This document shows, one piece after another, positions 23,809 through 35,160 of a stretch of DNA of 64,000 nucleotides (its first letter is position 1; each line of letters begins with the position of its first letter). The DNA comes from Isoetes taiwanensis. Its lineage: Eukaryota; Streptophyta; Lycopodiopsida; Isoetales; Isoetaceae. The notes below the pieces were generated by a model. The model was not told where the DNA came from. It made no database searches and worked only from the letters and a program-made list of their open reading frames with translations. Made by a program: the position numbers and the translations under genes. The stretch spans positions 1,979,029-2,043,028 of the forward strand of contig JAJEKV010000014.1 of NCBI GenBank assembly GCA_021234155.1, read 5' to 3'.

Positions 23809-25026
23809 TTGACTACTTTGCATAAGTATTTAATTTTTAGGAAAAGTACGATACACATGGCTAAAATTTCTGTTTTGTCATAATAATAATAATTATTATA
23901 TTGTTTTACGTATAAAAATCGTTAGACAAATCACATTTAATTATAGAGATTTAAATGTTCTAAGAATATTCTTATGTAGACAAAAGTTTAAATTAAAAAG
24001 AAATAAAACATTACACAAGTCTTCAACCTTGAGAACATTGGCCAATATCGTTTACTCTTATGGATATGCATGCAATGAGATATGGATCATAAGAATGGAC
24101 ATAGCCCTTGTATGTCACAACCAGCAGATTGTAACAAGATACAAGATGCGTCTAACCTAATAAGATCATCAGATGCTCAGATACTAGAGAGCAACACACA
24201 TTTATATTACATAGATATAGAATGCAGGCTGAAATTTGTTACAACAAGTTCTTGTAAGAAATAGAAATGCACGTTTAGTGATGTCAGGCATTAGTCTGGA
24301 TGCATGATAACTGCAGAGGTTGAACAAGATGGAGTAGTATGAAATGGGATGCCATATATAGGAGGAATGGGATTGATTCATGTTCATGTCGAGCATTAGC
24401 TATAGATGCATGAAATGGATAAGATGGATAGAGCCAAATGAGATGAGATGAAATGGATGTCGGGCATGCATAAACTACAGTGTGTGTATGAAATTCGGGT
24501 TGGAAGATTTGAGTGGCATGTTGCGTATGTTTTGCACGTAGACTCATATGAGTGGAGATGCTAGCATGAAATGCATGTCGAAACTATTTATTTGTTTGGA
24601 CTTATGGTGGAAAATGGAGTTGCAAAGCCTAACCAAATCATGATGTACACAACAGTTTCAAAATTTGTGCATTATGGTTATACTAAAGATGTCTAGTTGA
24701 GCAATAGTAAACTTATATAACATGTGGTCAATAGAGGTGATAAGATTAGACAATTTAATGAATTTCTGTTTCTAAATGTTTTCTATCTACCTAGAATGTG
24801 CATCTACAAAAAATTATGTTGAATTTGACAACACTATAGTTGGTGTAGTAAATTGCTTTTTACTTGTCACATTGCGAGGGTATTTCCATAACTTCATTGC
24901 AATTATTATACAATACCTATCTTTATGCTTATCATGAAGAAAGATTCTCCAAACAAAAATAGATTGCCAACTTGTTAACTTGCTAACTTCCAAAACAAAA
25001 ACACATTCCAAACTCATTTTGACATA
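23809..25026. other. AT-rich intergenic DNA, no gene seen
   Basis: No family was recognised on either strand. Around 24290-24560 there is a loose purine-rich repetition (GATGCATGA, GAGATGAGATGAAATGG), but no clean period. Confidence 0.45.
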
Positions 25027-25408
25027 GGCCCTTTTTCCACAGCAGTATCGCAAAATGACGGCCATATACCATATATGACACCATTTGTGACTCCATGGCT
25101 AAAAATAAGACACACAAATTGAATCTTGCTTTTCCACTGCATGGTAGTCATAAAATATGACACCACTAAAATACTAATGGAAAACCATGAAAAAATAAGA
25201 CACGTCTTATTTTTAGTTATATTTCAAATAAGACTAGGTGTCTTATTTTGACTCCATTACAATCAAACCTATCCAGAACCTAAATAAGACATGTCTTATT
25301 TTTATAGTGAAAAAAAGTGAAATTTTTTTTTTTTAGACAATAGGTGGCCAAGCGTCATTTGACAAAATATGTGACTTTCACAAATAAGACTACCATAGAA
25401 AAAGGGCC
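25027..25408. mobile_element. Tourist-like MITE
   Basis: The ends are inverted copies: the left starts GGCCCTTTTTCCACAGCAGT and the complement of the right starts GGCCCTTTTTCTATGGTAGT. The 3-bp sequence ATA flanks both sides (25024-25026 and 25409-25411). Inside, AAATAAGAC and its complement GTCTTATTT recur, including hairpins at about 25194-25217 and 25281-25301. A 3-bp duplication and this TIR suggest PIF/Harbinger (Tourist) ancestry; a hAT-like origin is possible. Confidence 0.65.
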
Positions 25409-25454
25409 ATATTCACAAATAATTTACTTGACGATAAGAGGAGCTCAGAGTTTA

Positions 25455-25920
25455 AGTTCATTTTGCTACATATTCTAAACGACTTGCACCCAGGACTACC
25501 ACAGTCGTCAGATCGTCAATCCTACGACCCAGATCTTATGTTGGGGCCTCTGGGCACCTCTTGTTTCACGTATAATCATTTATGATTGGAGAAACCTATG
25601 ATTTTGAAATATGAAATCGATTTAGTCTAAGGTTTTGAGGGAATATCGAACCTCTATCTGGGCTTTGCCTAAGATTTTAGAATATGAAATCTGAAAGGCT
25701 CGAACCTCTACCAAAATAACTCAATGTCCTAATAAGACTACTTTAACCAATGTACTCAGTGAACTAATGTGATTATTTTTTATCTTGAATCTATGCTTTT
25801 TTTTTTATAAGAACCCATTCAATTGTTTTAGGGATATATGGTCTATGGTTTCAGAAATTGTTATTTTTACATCCATATCAAATCCCTCTGGAACCCCCTG
25901 TTATTTTGCTTCTGGATAGA
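25455..25920 (-). mobile_element. tRNA-derived SINE, second locus
   Basis: Same family and orientation as the array at 1331-2770. Body and head are at 25455-25790 (B-box complement GGCTCGAACCTC near 25697), then a T run and about 110 bp of the neighbouring unit up to about 25910. Both the low-coordinate start and the high-coordinate end lie at TTTTGCT. TTTAAGTTCA occurs just outside the left end and again about 20 bp beyond the right end. Confidence 0.65.
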
Positions 25921-26825
25921 AACTTCGGGTTTTAAGTTCACTTCCTTCTAGTAGTTTGAAAGAGGTATTTGAGCCCTATATAAAGGCGTGAATGGGCTTC
26001 TAAGCCAAAAAGACAAAATGGCGCATTGAACAACTTTGAATTTTCAATTCTAAATTTGAATAGAGGAAATTCAGACAACATGAGCCTTATAACATGAACC
26101 TAGGGAGATCTCAGAGAGCAACAAACATCATGAACTAGACCTTTCGAGACTTAATAAAGTTATTTGTTAGCCCAAATCATGTACTAGTTTCAAATCCCTT
26201 TCATACACGACAATTCAAGGCTTAAATTTTATTGATCTCTTGATTTCCATGGCCCTCATCCTTGGGCCTTACGGGGTGCTAGTTGCAAAAGTATGTCAAA
26301 AAAAAAATTATTTGAGGTCTTACGTTCTTGAGGTCGGAGCCCCGGTCGAGGAAGTACCAATTGAGGAAAGCTATTGAAGTGGCCACAAATTTGTATCCGT
26401 TCTTTGAGGAGGCGTGCATCTTAGGTCAACCTACAATGCAAAAGGTGCTCCAAGATGTAAGCTAGAGCTTTAGTGGGTCTCCAGCAGTATTAAGAATCTC
26501 TTATATGGTATTTAGAACCTAGAAAAAAAAAAATTCAAATTTTTTTTTAAGCTTAAACAATATGTTTTAGCCTTAGCAATAAAATTCAGTGACAATTTTC
26601 AAAATTAAAAGATTGTAAGTGGGGTCTTAGGCCATAAATTGTTTAGCGCCCTAGTTCTATTCCTCCTTCATGAGATTTCTTGTTGCAACATTTTAGTTTC
26701 GATTCTATTTCCTTTTCGTTTGCATTTGCCGATTACGGCGGTGGCTATATATTTCTTTTGTTTAGATTCTTCTTGGTTTTCTAAAATAGGTTATATATTT
26801 GTTTTACATCCCTCCCTTCTTACTT
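25921..26825. other. intergenic, no gene seen
   Basis: Ordinary AT-rich sequence with an A-rich/T-rich inverted stretch at 26520-26550. The open frame at 26639-26827 (plus) is not recognisable. Confidence 0.4.
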
Positions 26826-27160
26826 AAGGGATCGAGTTATGTGAATTTGGAAATTTCATATCCTCCGCAATGGGTATATTTACGGCGGATGTACAAGGTA
26901 TCCAAATTGAAATTGGTTGGAGTGAAAGGAGTATTTATGGATCGATTTGTAAAGTAAATGTTATCGGTGGATCGATGGGCGTACCATCCTAGACATCTGC
27001 GCATTTTGTTCGAGAGGACTTCAGTTTTGCATAGTAGAAAGAGTGCATCATATTAGTCGCCTTTAAACCCAAAATGTGTGTTCGGAATCTCGAGGGCTTA
27101 CGGAAATAGATGCAACTTCAAGCTTCTCGGGGATGCATTTAAGGATTTATGCACATTTGT
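26826..27160 (+). pseudogene. PPR gene 3' fragment (E/early DYW region)
   Basis: A plus-strand segment matches the minus-strand PPR 3' region at about 16226-16595. Shared blocks include CCAAATTGAAATTGGTTGG, GTACCATCCT and GCATAGTAGAAAGAGTGC. It has several indels and no open frame. Being 10 kb away and inverted, it is a dispersed copy rather than part of the local duplication. Confidence 0.7.
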
Positions 27161-28840
27161 TTAGGTTTTGTGTCATTAAAAGTTCTCAATGCTCACAAAC
27201 TTCGAGCTGCTTGAAATAAGTATCTTATAAAAGCTTCACGTTGAATATAAGGATAAGTAGAATACCTTAGGAACTTCATTTGGAACTTTGTCTTTGAATG
27301 TATTTGTCCCAATCAAGGTTTCCATTTTCTAAGATAGAAGCAAAGACCGCCAACGTGAACTCAACAAATATAGATACATTTCTCTATAGCTAGTTATTGC
27401 TACTGAAGCATGCATCCTTCATCAGTTTATTGATTTTGAGTTTCAGACTTCAAATTCTAAATACAGAGAGGTTGTGTTTATGATTTTAACTGCTCTTTGA
27501 ACGACAACCATGGTACTTGGTCTCAAAACATACGTAAAACATACCTAAAGGCTTTGAGTCTCATTTGAGCATCTATCGGTCAGTTTTTTTGGAATTTATT
27601 GCTATTATTATCAGGAAGGAATTTGGCCATTGTAGCATCTCGAATGCCATGATGATTAATCTATGATCTTCAATCCTTATCTCATTCTTGTCCTTTTTTA
27701 AAACCTCCCAAGTACTCATTGAGGCTCCTCGGCAAGGGCATTGTTGCATGAAGGCTGTACTTGGTTATCTGCAATATGAAAGCTCGGTTAACTGCAATAA
27801 GAAAACAGTAAAACCATGCAGCTCACATGCTTCAAACAACAAATGCATGATCAGACTCTATTCTATTTATAAATATGATGGTGCAGCCATTTTAAATGAA
27901 TAGAACATGGGGCTCTGCATAGAATACAACAAAGCATTGAGCATCCTAATGAAGAATTATAGAGGCTCAACAATCTTGTCCAATCTTATAGAGAATTCTT
28001 GTCTAATTTGGGTCTTTTCAAGAGTGATGAACATGACATGGTATCCATTTCAAGGTCCTTCCTAAAGCATGAAAGTGTGTGTACCTCCCTTAATTGTCAC
28101 GTGAACATGACATGGTATCCATATCAAGTTCCTTCCTAAAAAAAGGGGGCTATTATTTTGTTTTAATTGATAAGATCTACGGAACATCTTTGCCATCATC
28201 AATGCAATGATAATGAAATGCACATCAAGTCCCATAAAAATCTGCCATATGGATGCCAAGTAAGCCTGCTTCTTTCTTTACTTGCCACATATAATATTAA
28301 TTTTGATTTAAACAAAAAACAATACAAAAACTGATTGGTTAAAGCAATAAAATGTGGAATTCCTTTTTGAAGTTATGGGCTATTTTTAGACCCTAAATTC
28401 GGCTATTGTGCCACAATGAAATTTATTTCTACCTTGGTATGATAAGAATAGTATTTCAAGAAGTATTGAGGGAGTATCAATCTTTAGAATTGCATTTAAG
28501 GCACTAACACAATGCCAACTTCTAGGCCATAAGACCTCATCTCTGAGAGATTAAGGTGATGGAAAAAATGATGGTTGCTACTAACATGAGAGTTGTCCAT
28601 GGCATAAGAGAAACAATTTCATTTAGAATCTAAGTGGTAGAAAACATTTGAAACAACTCACTAATATTTAAGTAGAAGGATCGGTGCTAAAACATCAAAT
28701 TTGCAAGGAATGTATACATACATCATAATAACAAAAAAATAAGCCAGTCTCTCTATTAACAAGATCTTGGTAGCATTGCAAAAATTGATTGAGTTATTTA
28801 ACATGGTATTGCATTAAAATCTTCCAAAGCAATGGTATCA
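27161..28840. other. intergenic, no gene seen
   Basis: No recognisable product. A direct repeat of about 40 bp (GAACATGACATGGTATCCAT...) occurs at about 28030 and 28105. Confidence 0.4.
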
Positions 28841-29330
28841 AAAGCGAGTTATTGCCTATTCAAAGGATAGAGACAAAGATGTTGTCATGAACTATCGAGC
28901 TGTTATGGTAAGTAATGTTATGGCAAAATTTGTTTGGGGCTTTGTGTTAGAAAAAGAAGATTAGTTTGTGGTGGGCGAGAAGAGAGTAGAGTTAGTGCAT
29001 GTGAATAGGCGGGTTTTGAGGAAATGGCACAACTATTGATCAACCTTTCACACTTGCGGTGATAGTAGAAGGTGCAATGGAAATAGGAAATGATCCTTAG
29101 TGCTTTGCCTCATGGACATCACTAAGGCTTTTGATGCATCCAACATACATTCATTCGAGAATCGAGCTTGAGAGGAGTTGGGAGAGGAGTTGTATGATTG
29201 TATGAGAAAGTCTTGATTAAACTTTCTTTTCCATGCAAGGCACTAAAAGAATAGAAAGTAATATTGGGGTGGCAGCTTTCTTTACTTTTCTTTCTTGATA
29301 AGCTTATTGGATTGGTTGAGGAGAGAGGGG
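28840..29330 (+). pseudogene. LINE reverse transcriptase remnant
   Basis: Plus-strand translation gives KDVVMNYRAVMVSNVMAKF and, in another frame, CLMDITKAFDAS, the RT motifs seen in the lineage A copies. It is broken by stops and shifts and carries no endonuclease. Confidence 0.65.
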
Positions 29331-29357
29331 GGATGCTTCTTCTATGTGCAAATGATG

Positions 29358-29513
29358 TGCCTAGGTCTTTAATTTAGTGGTAACACCACTAGTTCTAGAA
29401 GATGTATGTCTCAAGTTCGAGATCATCCAGAGGCGCACTATGTGTAGACATGTTCCATAGCCCTTTGTATGGTTCCTGTGGATGCTAAAATAATATCTAT
29501 CTATCTATCTATA
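29358..29513 (+). mobile_element. tRNA-headed SINE with LINE-type tail
   Basis: A tRNA-like head has an A-box-like TTTAGTGGTAACACC and a B-box-like CAAGTTCGAGATC about 30 nt later. It is followed by CCATAGCCC...CCTGTGGATGCTAAAA and an (ATCT)n tail at 29494-29513. The 3' end is a diverged form of the terminus on the lineage A LINEs. A Pol III head joined to a LINE tail is the usual design of a SINE mobilised by a partner LINE. Confidence 0.6.
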
Positions 29514-30364
29514 TCTAAAACAGTGACTGAGCTTTAAAAACAATTTGAAGCACTAGAATTGTTTTTGAAGAAAAAGGGGATGGCATTGCAGATTTAGACA
29601 TCTTGCTTGAGACTCCATATAGACATTCTAGCTCAACATTTTTCTTTCTCAATGTTGTGACATTGGTGCCAACAGAACTCACGTTTTATTGAGCGCTAGA
29701 GACCATAGGTACAACAAGAGTGCAATGCCTCTTTATGCGAACAAATTTGCTCCCTTCCATAATCCCAGGTGAGACGTATGCTCTTATTTTTCAGAGCTCA
29801 CTGTTTTAATTCATGTAGAAGATTTGAAGTTTAGTTAGTGTCAAGCCGGATGAAGCAGCATTTCTACTGTTCCCCCTGCTTGCAGTCATGCAGCTTTGAT
29901 GATTTCCAGTTGGCGAGGAAAGGAATGTAGTTATACAACAACATAGAATCTAATGGCCATTGTCAAAACTAAGAGTGTTGATGGCGTTAGTGAGTATGCA
30001 AGTAATCATTAATAAAAAAACTATCTTGCTTAGATTGTTATTATTATTGTTATTTCCCACCTAAGTATTTTGTTAGAGTGTTTATTAATATAAAATGCCT
30101 TCTGATGAGATATTGTGGCTCGATCGAACAAAGCAAACCTTAAGGACTCATCCTGCCTAATGGCTAAATTCTGCTTTATGGATATCTGGGTCATTGCCCA
30201 AGAGCATATCCGCGGGATATGCCGAGGGGCAAACAATCTAGGCCATTTGCTTGGAACACCCCAAATTCAAAATACTAGATCTAGTTATACTAAGAAACTC
30301 TAAATTAAATGCTAAAATACTGCATAGTTGCCTTGAATTTGTGTGAATCAAATTTGTAAATACA
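29514..30364. other. intergenic, no gene seen
   Basis: No product recognised. The overlapping frames at 30030-30303 on both strands look like chance. Confidence 0.4.
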
Positions 30365-30619
30365 AATGTCAAAATTTAATTTAATTGATCAAGCCATTTT
30401 AGGCCCCCGGACCTCTATGGCAAACAGATACATACATAATATAATCATGGAATATATATAGGCACTCAATCCGAAGCCGCTGAGATATCAAAATCTTCCA
30501 TGAGGTTAAACAAGCTTATAATATCCGTACGCTCCATCCAAACATCCCTGAGATATGTACTCAATTTATGGGCTGGCATATCTAATAGTTCTCTTAGAGT
30601 CTGGCCCTGTATGCAATAT

Positions 30620-31090
30620 CTATCTCTGATGTTCTCGTATGTTGAACTTCAAAAAAACATGTTTCTCTGTTTCAATTTCAAGGTCTAGACATCCTAAACA
30701 AAATCTCTCATTACGAGGTGTACCGTTCCACCTACCTGTTTCAATGTGTAAGTGGTGTGATGATAATCTCAATTGAGAAATCAATATGCGGTTCTTTCTG
30801 CTGATATTGGAAAGCAAATAATCTTGTTCTTCATATGTGTCCAAATGATTGATGTCATCAAGATAAAACCTTTTCTTAACATCCTTGTCAGGTTCGAGCC
30901 TCCACATTTCCTTTACCAACCTCCATATAAACTTCCTTATATTTATATGACGTCGGCCAATTGTCTTGTCCAAGCCATTTAGCACACCATTTTTTCACTT
31001 CACAATACCAACCTTTTTCCTTAGATTGTTCAAGGGCTGGCGAGAAATCTTTCCTCATCCATTGCCATAACCATGTTAACATATGCTATC
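30620..31090 (-). pseudogene. LINE C-terminal zinc-binding region
   Basis: The minus-strand frame reads ISQLRLSSHHLHIETGRWNG, then RFCLGCLDLEIETEKHVFLK. The C..C ... H pattern after an IETGR motif is the cysteine-rich C-terminus found after RT in many non-LTR elements. A frame change separates it from the RT part at 31175. Confidence 0.75.
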
Positions 31091-31174
31091 GTTACGCACA
31101 ATGCTTCACCTCTAAGGGCGGCATACACATCTCATAACATCATGCAATATGGTGTTTGTGGCTTTGCACCAAGC

Positions 31175-32590
31175 TCACTCAATAAAGCGTTTACGCACAT
31201 TTTCAATAGCATTCCAGCATTTCTGGGATAATCCAGGCCCCCAAACTGGGCTACCATACAAGATGATTGGTTTCACTTGAACTCCAAAAAGCAATCTTCT
31301 TAATTTCCAATGTTCAAAATTATTGAGCCTGCATTGATGTATCATACCATAAAAGGCCCGCAATCCTCGGCCTTGCGTTTTGGGCAGCCCTTGTCCACAG
31401 CATTTGCATGTCATATCAATTCCAAGATATTTATATTTTATTACCTTTTGTAAGGGGATACCACCCACTGTAAATGTAGTGCAATCCTTGCCACCAAACA
31501 CCATGATTTTCGACTTGTTTACATTAATCTGCATTTGCTTCAATGTGCAAAAGGACTCAAGCACGTCTAGGTGTCTCTGTAGCCCTTTTTGCATCCCTAG
31601 ATATCAACACTATATCATCTGCAAACATTAGCAATTCTGCGGTACATACTTCCCAAAACCTTGCGCCCAAGCCACCCTAATCTAAGTCATCCAACATTCA
31701 AGTTCATCAATGAGTAGCCCAAAAGAGTAGGAGGCGGGGGGCATACAGGTTAACTCAATTGTGTTTTTATTTGATCAGATCACGAGAAAGGGAAAGAGCT
31801 CAACTAGAACTTCATTATAAAGACATGCCCTTTGCTTTTCTCAATTCTCTGAGGAACTTGCAACCACTCAAGTCTTTAAACCAAGATGTGTGCGATTCAC
31901 TCTATCAAAGGCCTTGGTTAAATCTATAAATGCCAAAAACCTCTTATTACACCACCCTTAGCTCCTTAAGTGATCACTCTCAAAGTGACTAGATGATCCA
32001 AAGTAGAGTGATTCATCTGAAACCACAGCATACCACGGTGATCTTATATTACGCTCATCACGCCCAACAAGAAATCTTATGCTCAAGCATTGAGGCAAAA
32101 AAGTTTAGCAAATGTATTACTCACAAGAATGGTTCTATAGTTTCTTATGTCATCTTTATCACCGGTCTTATGCCTTTGGAACAACTCTATTTAGACACCA
32201 TTACGTAGGAAAATACCCTCTCAAAAGTGCTTCATTACATAAATCAGCCAAAAGGCTATAAAGCTCATCTCCTCCCCATTTAAAAAGCTCAATTGATATA
32301 CCACCACAGAATCACATGTGCGCCCATTTTCATTTTTTTAAGGGCTATTTGTACATCTTCAAATCTGAATATGGGTATAGCTTCTCCCGCTTTAATCAAG
32401 ACTACACATATCTATTGTGCTATATAACTCTGAAACCGGGGAAAGAAGATCATTTTTTTGTTATATCACCAATTTCTGTCCTATTTGATGACTGTTCGAA
32501 GCGTTTGGGATCCCTATCCACTTCTTGCATCATGTTTTCCTGGTGCTCGCGGTTCCAATCTCTCTTTTTTTGCTTGACCAAATTCTTATA
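31175..32590 (-). pseudogene. LINE reverse transcriptase
   Basis: 31175-31594 has LDVLESFCTLKQMQINVNKS followed by YKYLGIDM, the region after the YxDD box. Remnants of FIDLTKAFDRVN lie near 31915, and a PLSPT-like segment lies near 31730. 32450-32704 carries the linker (AYKHYKNLVKQKKRDWNREH). The linker frame joins the endonuclease frame if one A is removed from the run near 32640, and continues further if one A is removed near 32460. The element may therefore be less damaged than it reads. Confidence 0.7.
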
Positions 32591-32594
32591 ATGT

Positions 32595-33650
32595 TTATAA
32601 GCCAGAGGATCCGTGGATTTTATGCACTCCTTTTTTGCTAAGGCAATTCGCATCAAACCATTTATTATGGCTTCTCCTCTTAGTAGGGATGTAGCCAAAT
32701 ACATCCCCAGCTGTACTGACTATGGCACTTATCAATCTGCTGCTTTTCTCTTCCAAGGATTTCTGTAAATGTATCTCCTCTAGTTTGGGTGCCAATGCAT
32801 TTCCATACTTATCTGCCAATTTATATACCAGTTTTAACTTTAGAGGAGGAGATAGAGCAGTTGTGCATTTCACAATGTTAGCATTCAAGTGAAACATAAA
32901 AGGAATATGATCCGAATCTGGATTTCTTTCTAGAAATGTGAAATCTGTTACATACCCAATTGCCTCTGGATCTCCAAGCAAAAGATCAATAGTACTACGT
33001 CCATTAGGTTGGGTGCAAGTAAAACAGTTTGTGCCTGGAAATCTCGCAAGACCATTGAAGACAATAAAGTTAAAGGATTCACATAAAGCAAGAACATGTG
33101 CACCCATCGTATTCTTCACAGTGTCTGGTGACTGGCGTGGCCAACAAAACATGTCATCTGAATGTTCATTCAACCATAAAATGTTTCCTTCATCTGAAAG
33201 CAATGATGCTTGTTTACTGCCAATTCTTCCATTCAAGTCTCCAGTTATAAACACCTTTCCATTTTGTCTGTATTTTGATATGTCTTCTGCAAGATACATA
33301 AGAGGATCTTCTGCACTCAATCCATTAGTGCCATATATAGATGCCGGATATGGATCTAAAGGAGCAAAATACACAATAGCTATGTAAATCACAGTCTTAC
33401 CTGAAGATATTTTCAGCCAGATGTACTGAGAGAATTTGTCTTTGCTTACCAGTGTGACCGAATTACTGATATTCTTTCGAATATAGCATGCGATACCACT
33501 CCAACCTCGTCTACTGCTACCTTGGACGTTCCACACTGAATCTAGCAAAACAAATCCTGGTATATCCAAAACTCTATTGGTTTCATGTTCCCAGGTTTCT
33601 ATGAAAGCAAGTACATCATGTTGAAAAACATCGCAAGTTGCTAATTCTTT
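32595..33650 (-). CDS. LINE ORF2 endonuclease domain, long open frame
   Basis: Longest open frame in the window (over 320 codons). It carries the APE-type endonuclease signature: FIETWEHE near the start (catalytic Glu), YIAIVYFAP, ITGDLNGRIG (catalytic Asp/Asn), RSTIDLLLGD and, near the end, NPDSDHIPFMF (catalytic His). The enzyme makes the first-strand nick for target-primed reverse transcription in the nucleus. The frame stops at 32595, and the downstream linker is in the next frame, separated by an A run. It has no start of its own; it is part of ORF2. Confidence 0.85.
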   Translation of the reverse strand, partial: KELATCDVFQHDVLAFIETWEHETNRVLDIPGFVLLDSVWNVQGSSRRGWSGIACYIRKNISNSVTLVSKDKFSQYIWLKISSGKTVIYIAIVYFAPLDPYPASIYGTNGLSAEDPLMYLAEDISKYRQNGKVFITGDLNGRIGSKQASLLSDEGNILWLNEHSDDMFCWPRQSPDTVKNTMGAHVLALCESFNFIVFNGLARFPGTNCFTCTQPNGRSTIDLLLGDPEAIGYVTDFTFLERNPDSDHIPFMFHLNANIVKCTTALSPPLKLKLVYKLADKYGNALAPKLEEIHLQKSLEEKSSRLISAIVSTAGDVFGYIPTKRRSHNKWFDANCLSKKGVHKIHGSSGL

Positions 33651-33699
33651 ATTCTCTCAAGCCATGTACATTCCAAACTAAGCGGAGGGCCTGCATCCC

Positions 33700-34520
33700 T
33701 ATGTATCCGGTGTCTAATCACCAATTTATTATTCACAATATAGGCATTTTTACCTTCCTCTTTCAATTTTTAGGTATCTCTTCTACTTGACATTTTTTCG
33801 CGTTCTTTCTTCTTTGCCGGTAAGATCATCATTAAGCCATATTTTATGACCTTTGAGATGGCTTACGTGTTGCATAACACGTGTTCTTGTTTTCTACATT
33901 CCCAAATTTCAGCAAGATTGGCCTTGATCGCCATCTATTCTCTTCCCAATTCTTCTACAATGAATGTGTCCGGGTTGGCAAGATGCATAATGTTAAGGAA
34001 AAGATCATCTACTATTTACGAAATATTTTCTCCTTCTTCCTCTTTGAGACCCACTACTAGTATATTTTTGGATCTTAATGCTTTATCCTCTGTTACGATA
34101 ATGGCTTCCAATTGAAGGCGTGATTTAATGCTACCAAGCGGCGGCGTGGAGGAATGCCAAAGCTTGTTTTGGTTCCTTGGTTATCTTGTAATTCATCAAT
34201 TTTCTCTTCTAGTTCATCGATGCCCTTTTTTGAGCTTATTAATTTCTTCATGTCTACCTTTACTTCTTCCACTGGATGCCTTCAAATTGCTTTGCAATTG
34301 CTCTTGTCTCATCTCTTGAAGCCTTCAAATCTGCGACCATTGCCATTTGCCCTTTTTCTTAATGCCTTCAACTAAAACATCCTTTTTTTTCAATTCAAGT
34401 TAAGCTGAGAACAAGTTTGAGCAAATCCGGGCTTTCCTCAAAGGTACCTCCAGCATCAACCGAAGAATCCATATGAGAATCCTCTTCTGCCATTTTCTCC
34501 TGGTTTTTTTTCTTTGCCAT
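33700..34520 (-). pseudogene. LINE ORF1 (coiled-coil RNA-binding protein)
   Basis: The start is taken at the ATG at 34520 (MAKKKNQEKMAEEDSHMDSS). Downstream, in shifted frames, is a coiled-coil-like stretch (VDMKKLISSKKGIDELEEKI) near 34200, and the end reads NAYIVNNKLVIRHRIHRDAG near 33740. As in the copy at 11825-13960, the end overlaps the start of the endonuclease frame (LVWNVHGL). Several shifts break it. Confidence 0.6.
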
Positions 34521-34725
34521 GAGTCTGGGTCTTAATTTCTGATATTTTGTTACAGGTTTGGTTTGTCCGGTTACACTGGTTAACACAATTTATCAGGTAA
34601 CGGCCTAACCTAGATATAAGGTGGAAAGTGAATACTTTGTTAAGAATATACTCCATGGTTGGCAATATATACATGAAGTTGGAAAATACACCAAAACACC
34701 TAGATCAAAAATGAAAAATGAAAAA

Positions 34726-34925
34726 TTGAATTGAATTGAATTGAATTGAAGTTTATTGTCCACGAAGAACAAAAGGTCAATGTGACTCAAAATACAAGGA
34801 GGAGAATACAAAGAATTACAACAGACTCATTATTGTCTAGGATTAACAAACCTTAACATAATAAACTTGTTGATAAAGTGTAGATGTTTGAGATATCAAA
34901 ATCTCACGGATATAAATGATGATGC
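34726..34925 (-). mobile_element. LINE 3' end with (AATTC)n tail
   Basis: Minus-strand 3' terminus: TTCTTCGTGGACAATAAACT, then (AATTC)n at 34726-34750. The upstream 3' UTR has GATTTTGATATCTCAA near 34890, matching the 3' UTR near 30490. It is a 5'-truncated copy whose tail lies about 130 bp from the start of the long LINE at 34590. Confidence 0.7.
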
Positions 34926-35160
34926 CAATACTATCGATTATGCATTATGCGCAGGGCATGTATAGCGATTGATTAGGTATAATCAATTTGATATATTGTG
35001 CTCATATAGGCTGTAAATCTTTGGAAAGCGGAGTGTGTAGCATGCATCTTCAATGGCTCTTATTTGGCAACACTAACATACTTTGTTTTCACGCTCCTCA
35101 CGAGGTCCATGCATGCGTTTCAATCCACGAGATAGTGTGCATCAATGCGGATGGGCGCTC

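Larger units (their letters stand above)
30365..34590 (-). mobile_element. nearly full-length LINE, lineage A
   Basis: Best-preserved LINE in the window, minus strand. In order: ORF1 (about 34520 to 33700), endonuclease (about 33650 to 32595), linker and RT (32600 to about 31180), C-terminal zinc-binding region (31090 to 30620), then a 3' UTR containing GATATCTCA near 30490. The end near 30365-30412 reads AGGTCCGGGGGCCTAAAAT followed by a loose (AATTA)n run, a worn form of the shared tail. The length of about 4.2 kb suits a complete element. Confidence 0.75.

Noticed and set aside
32938-33387. 149-codon plus-strand open frame
   Set aside because: It is the antisense shadow of the LINE endonuclease frame.
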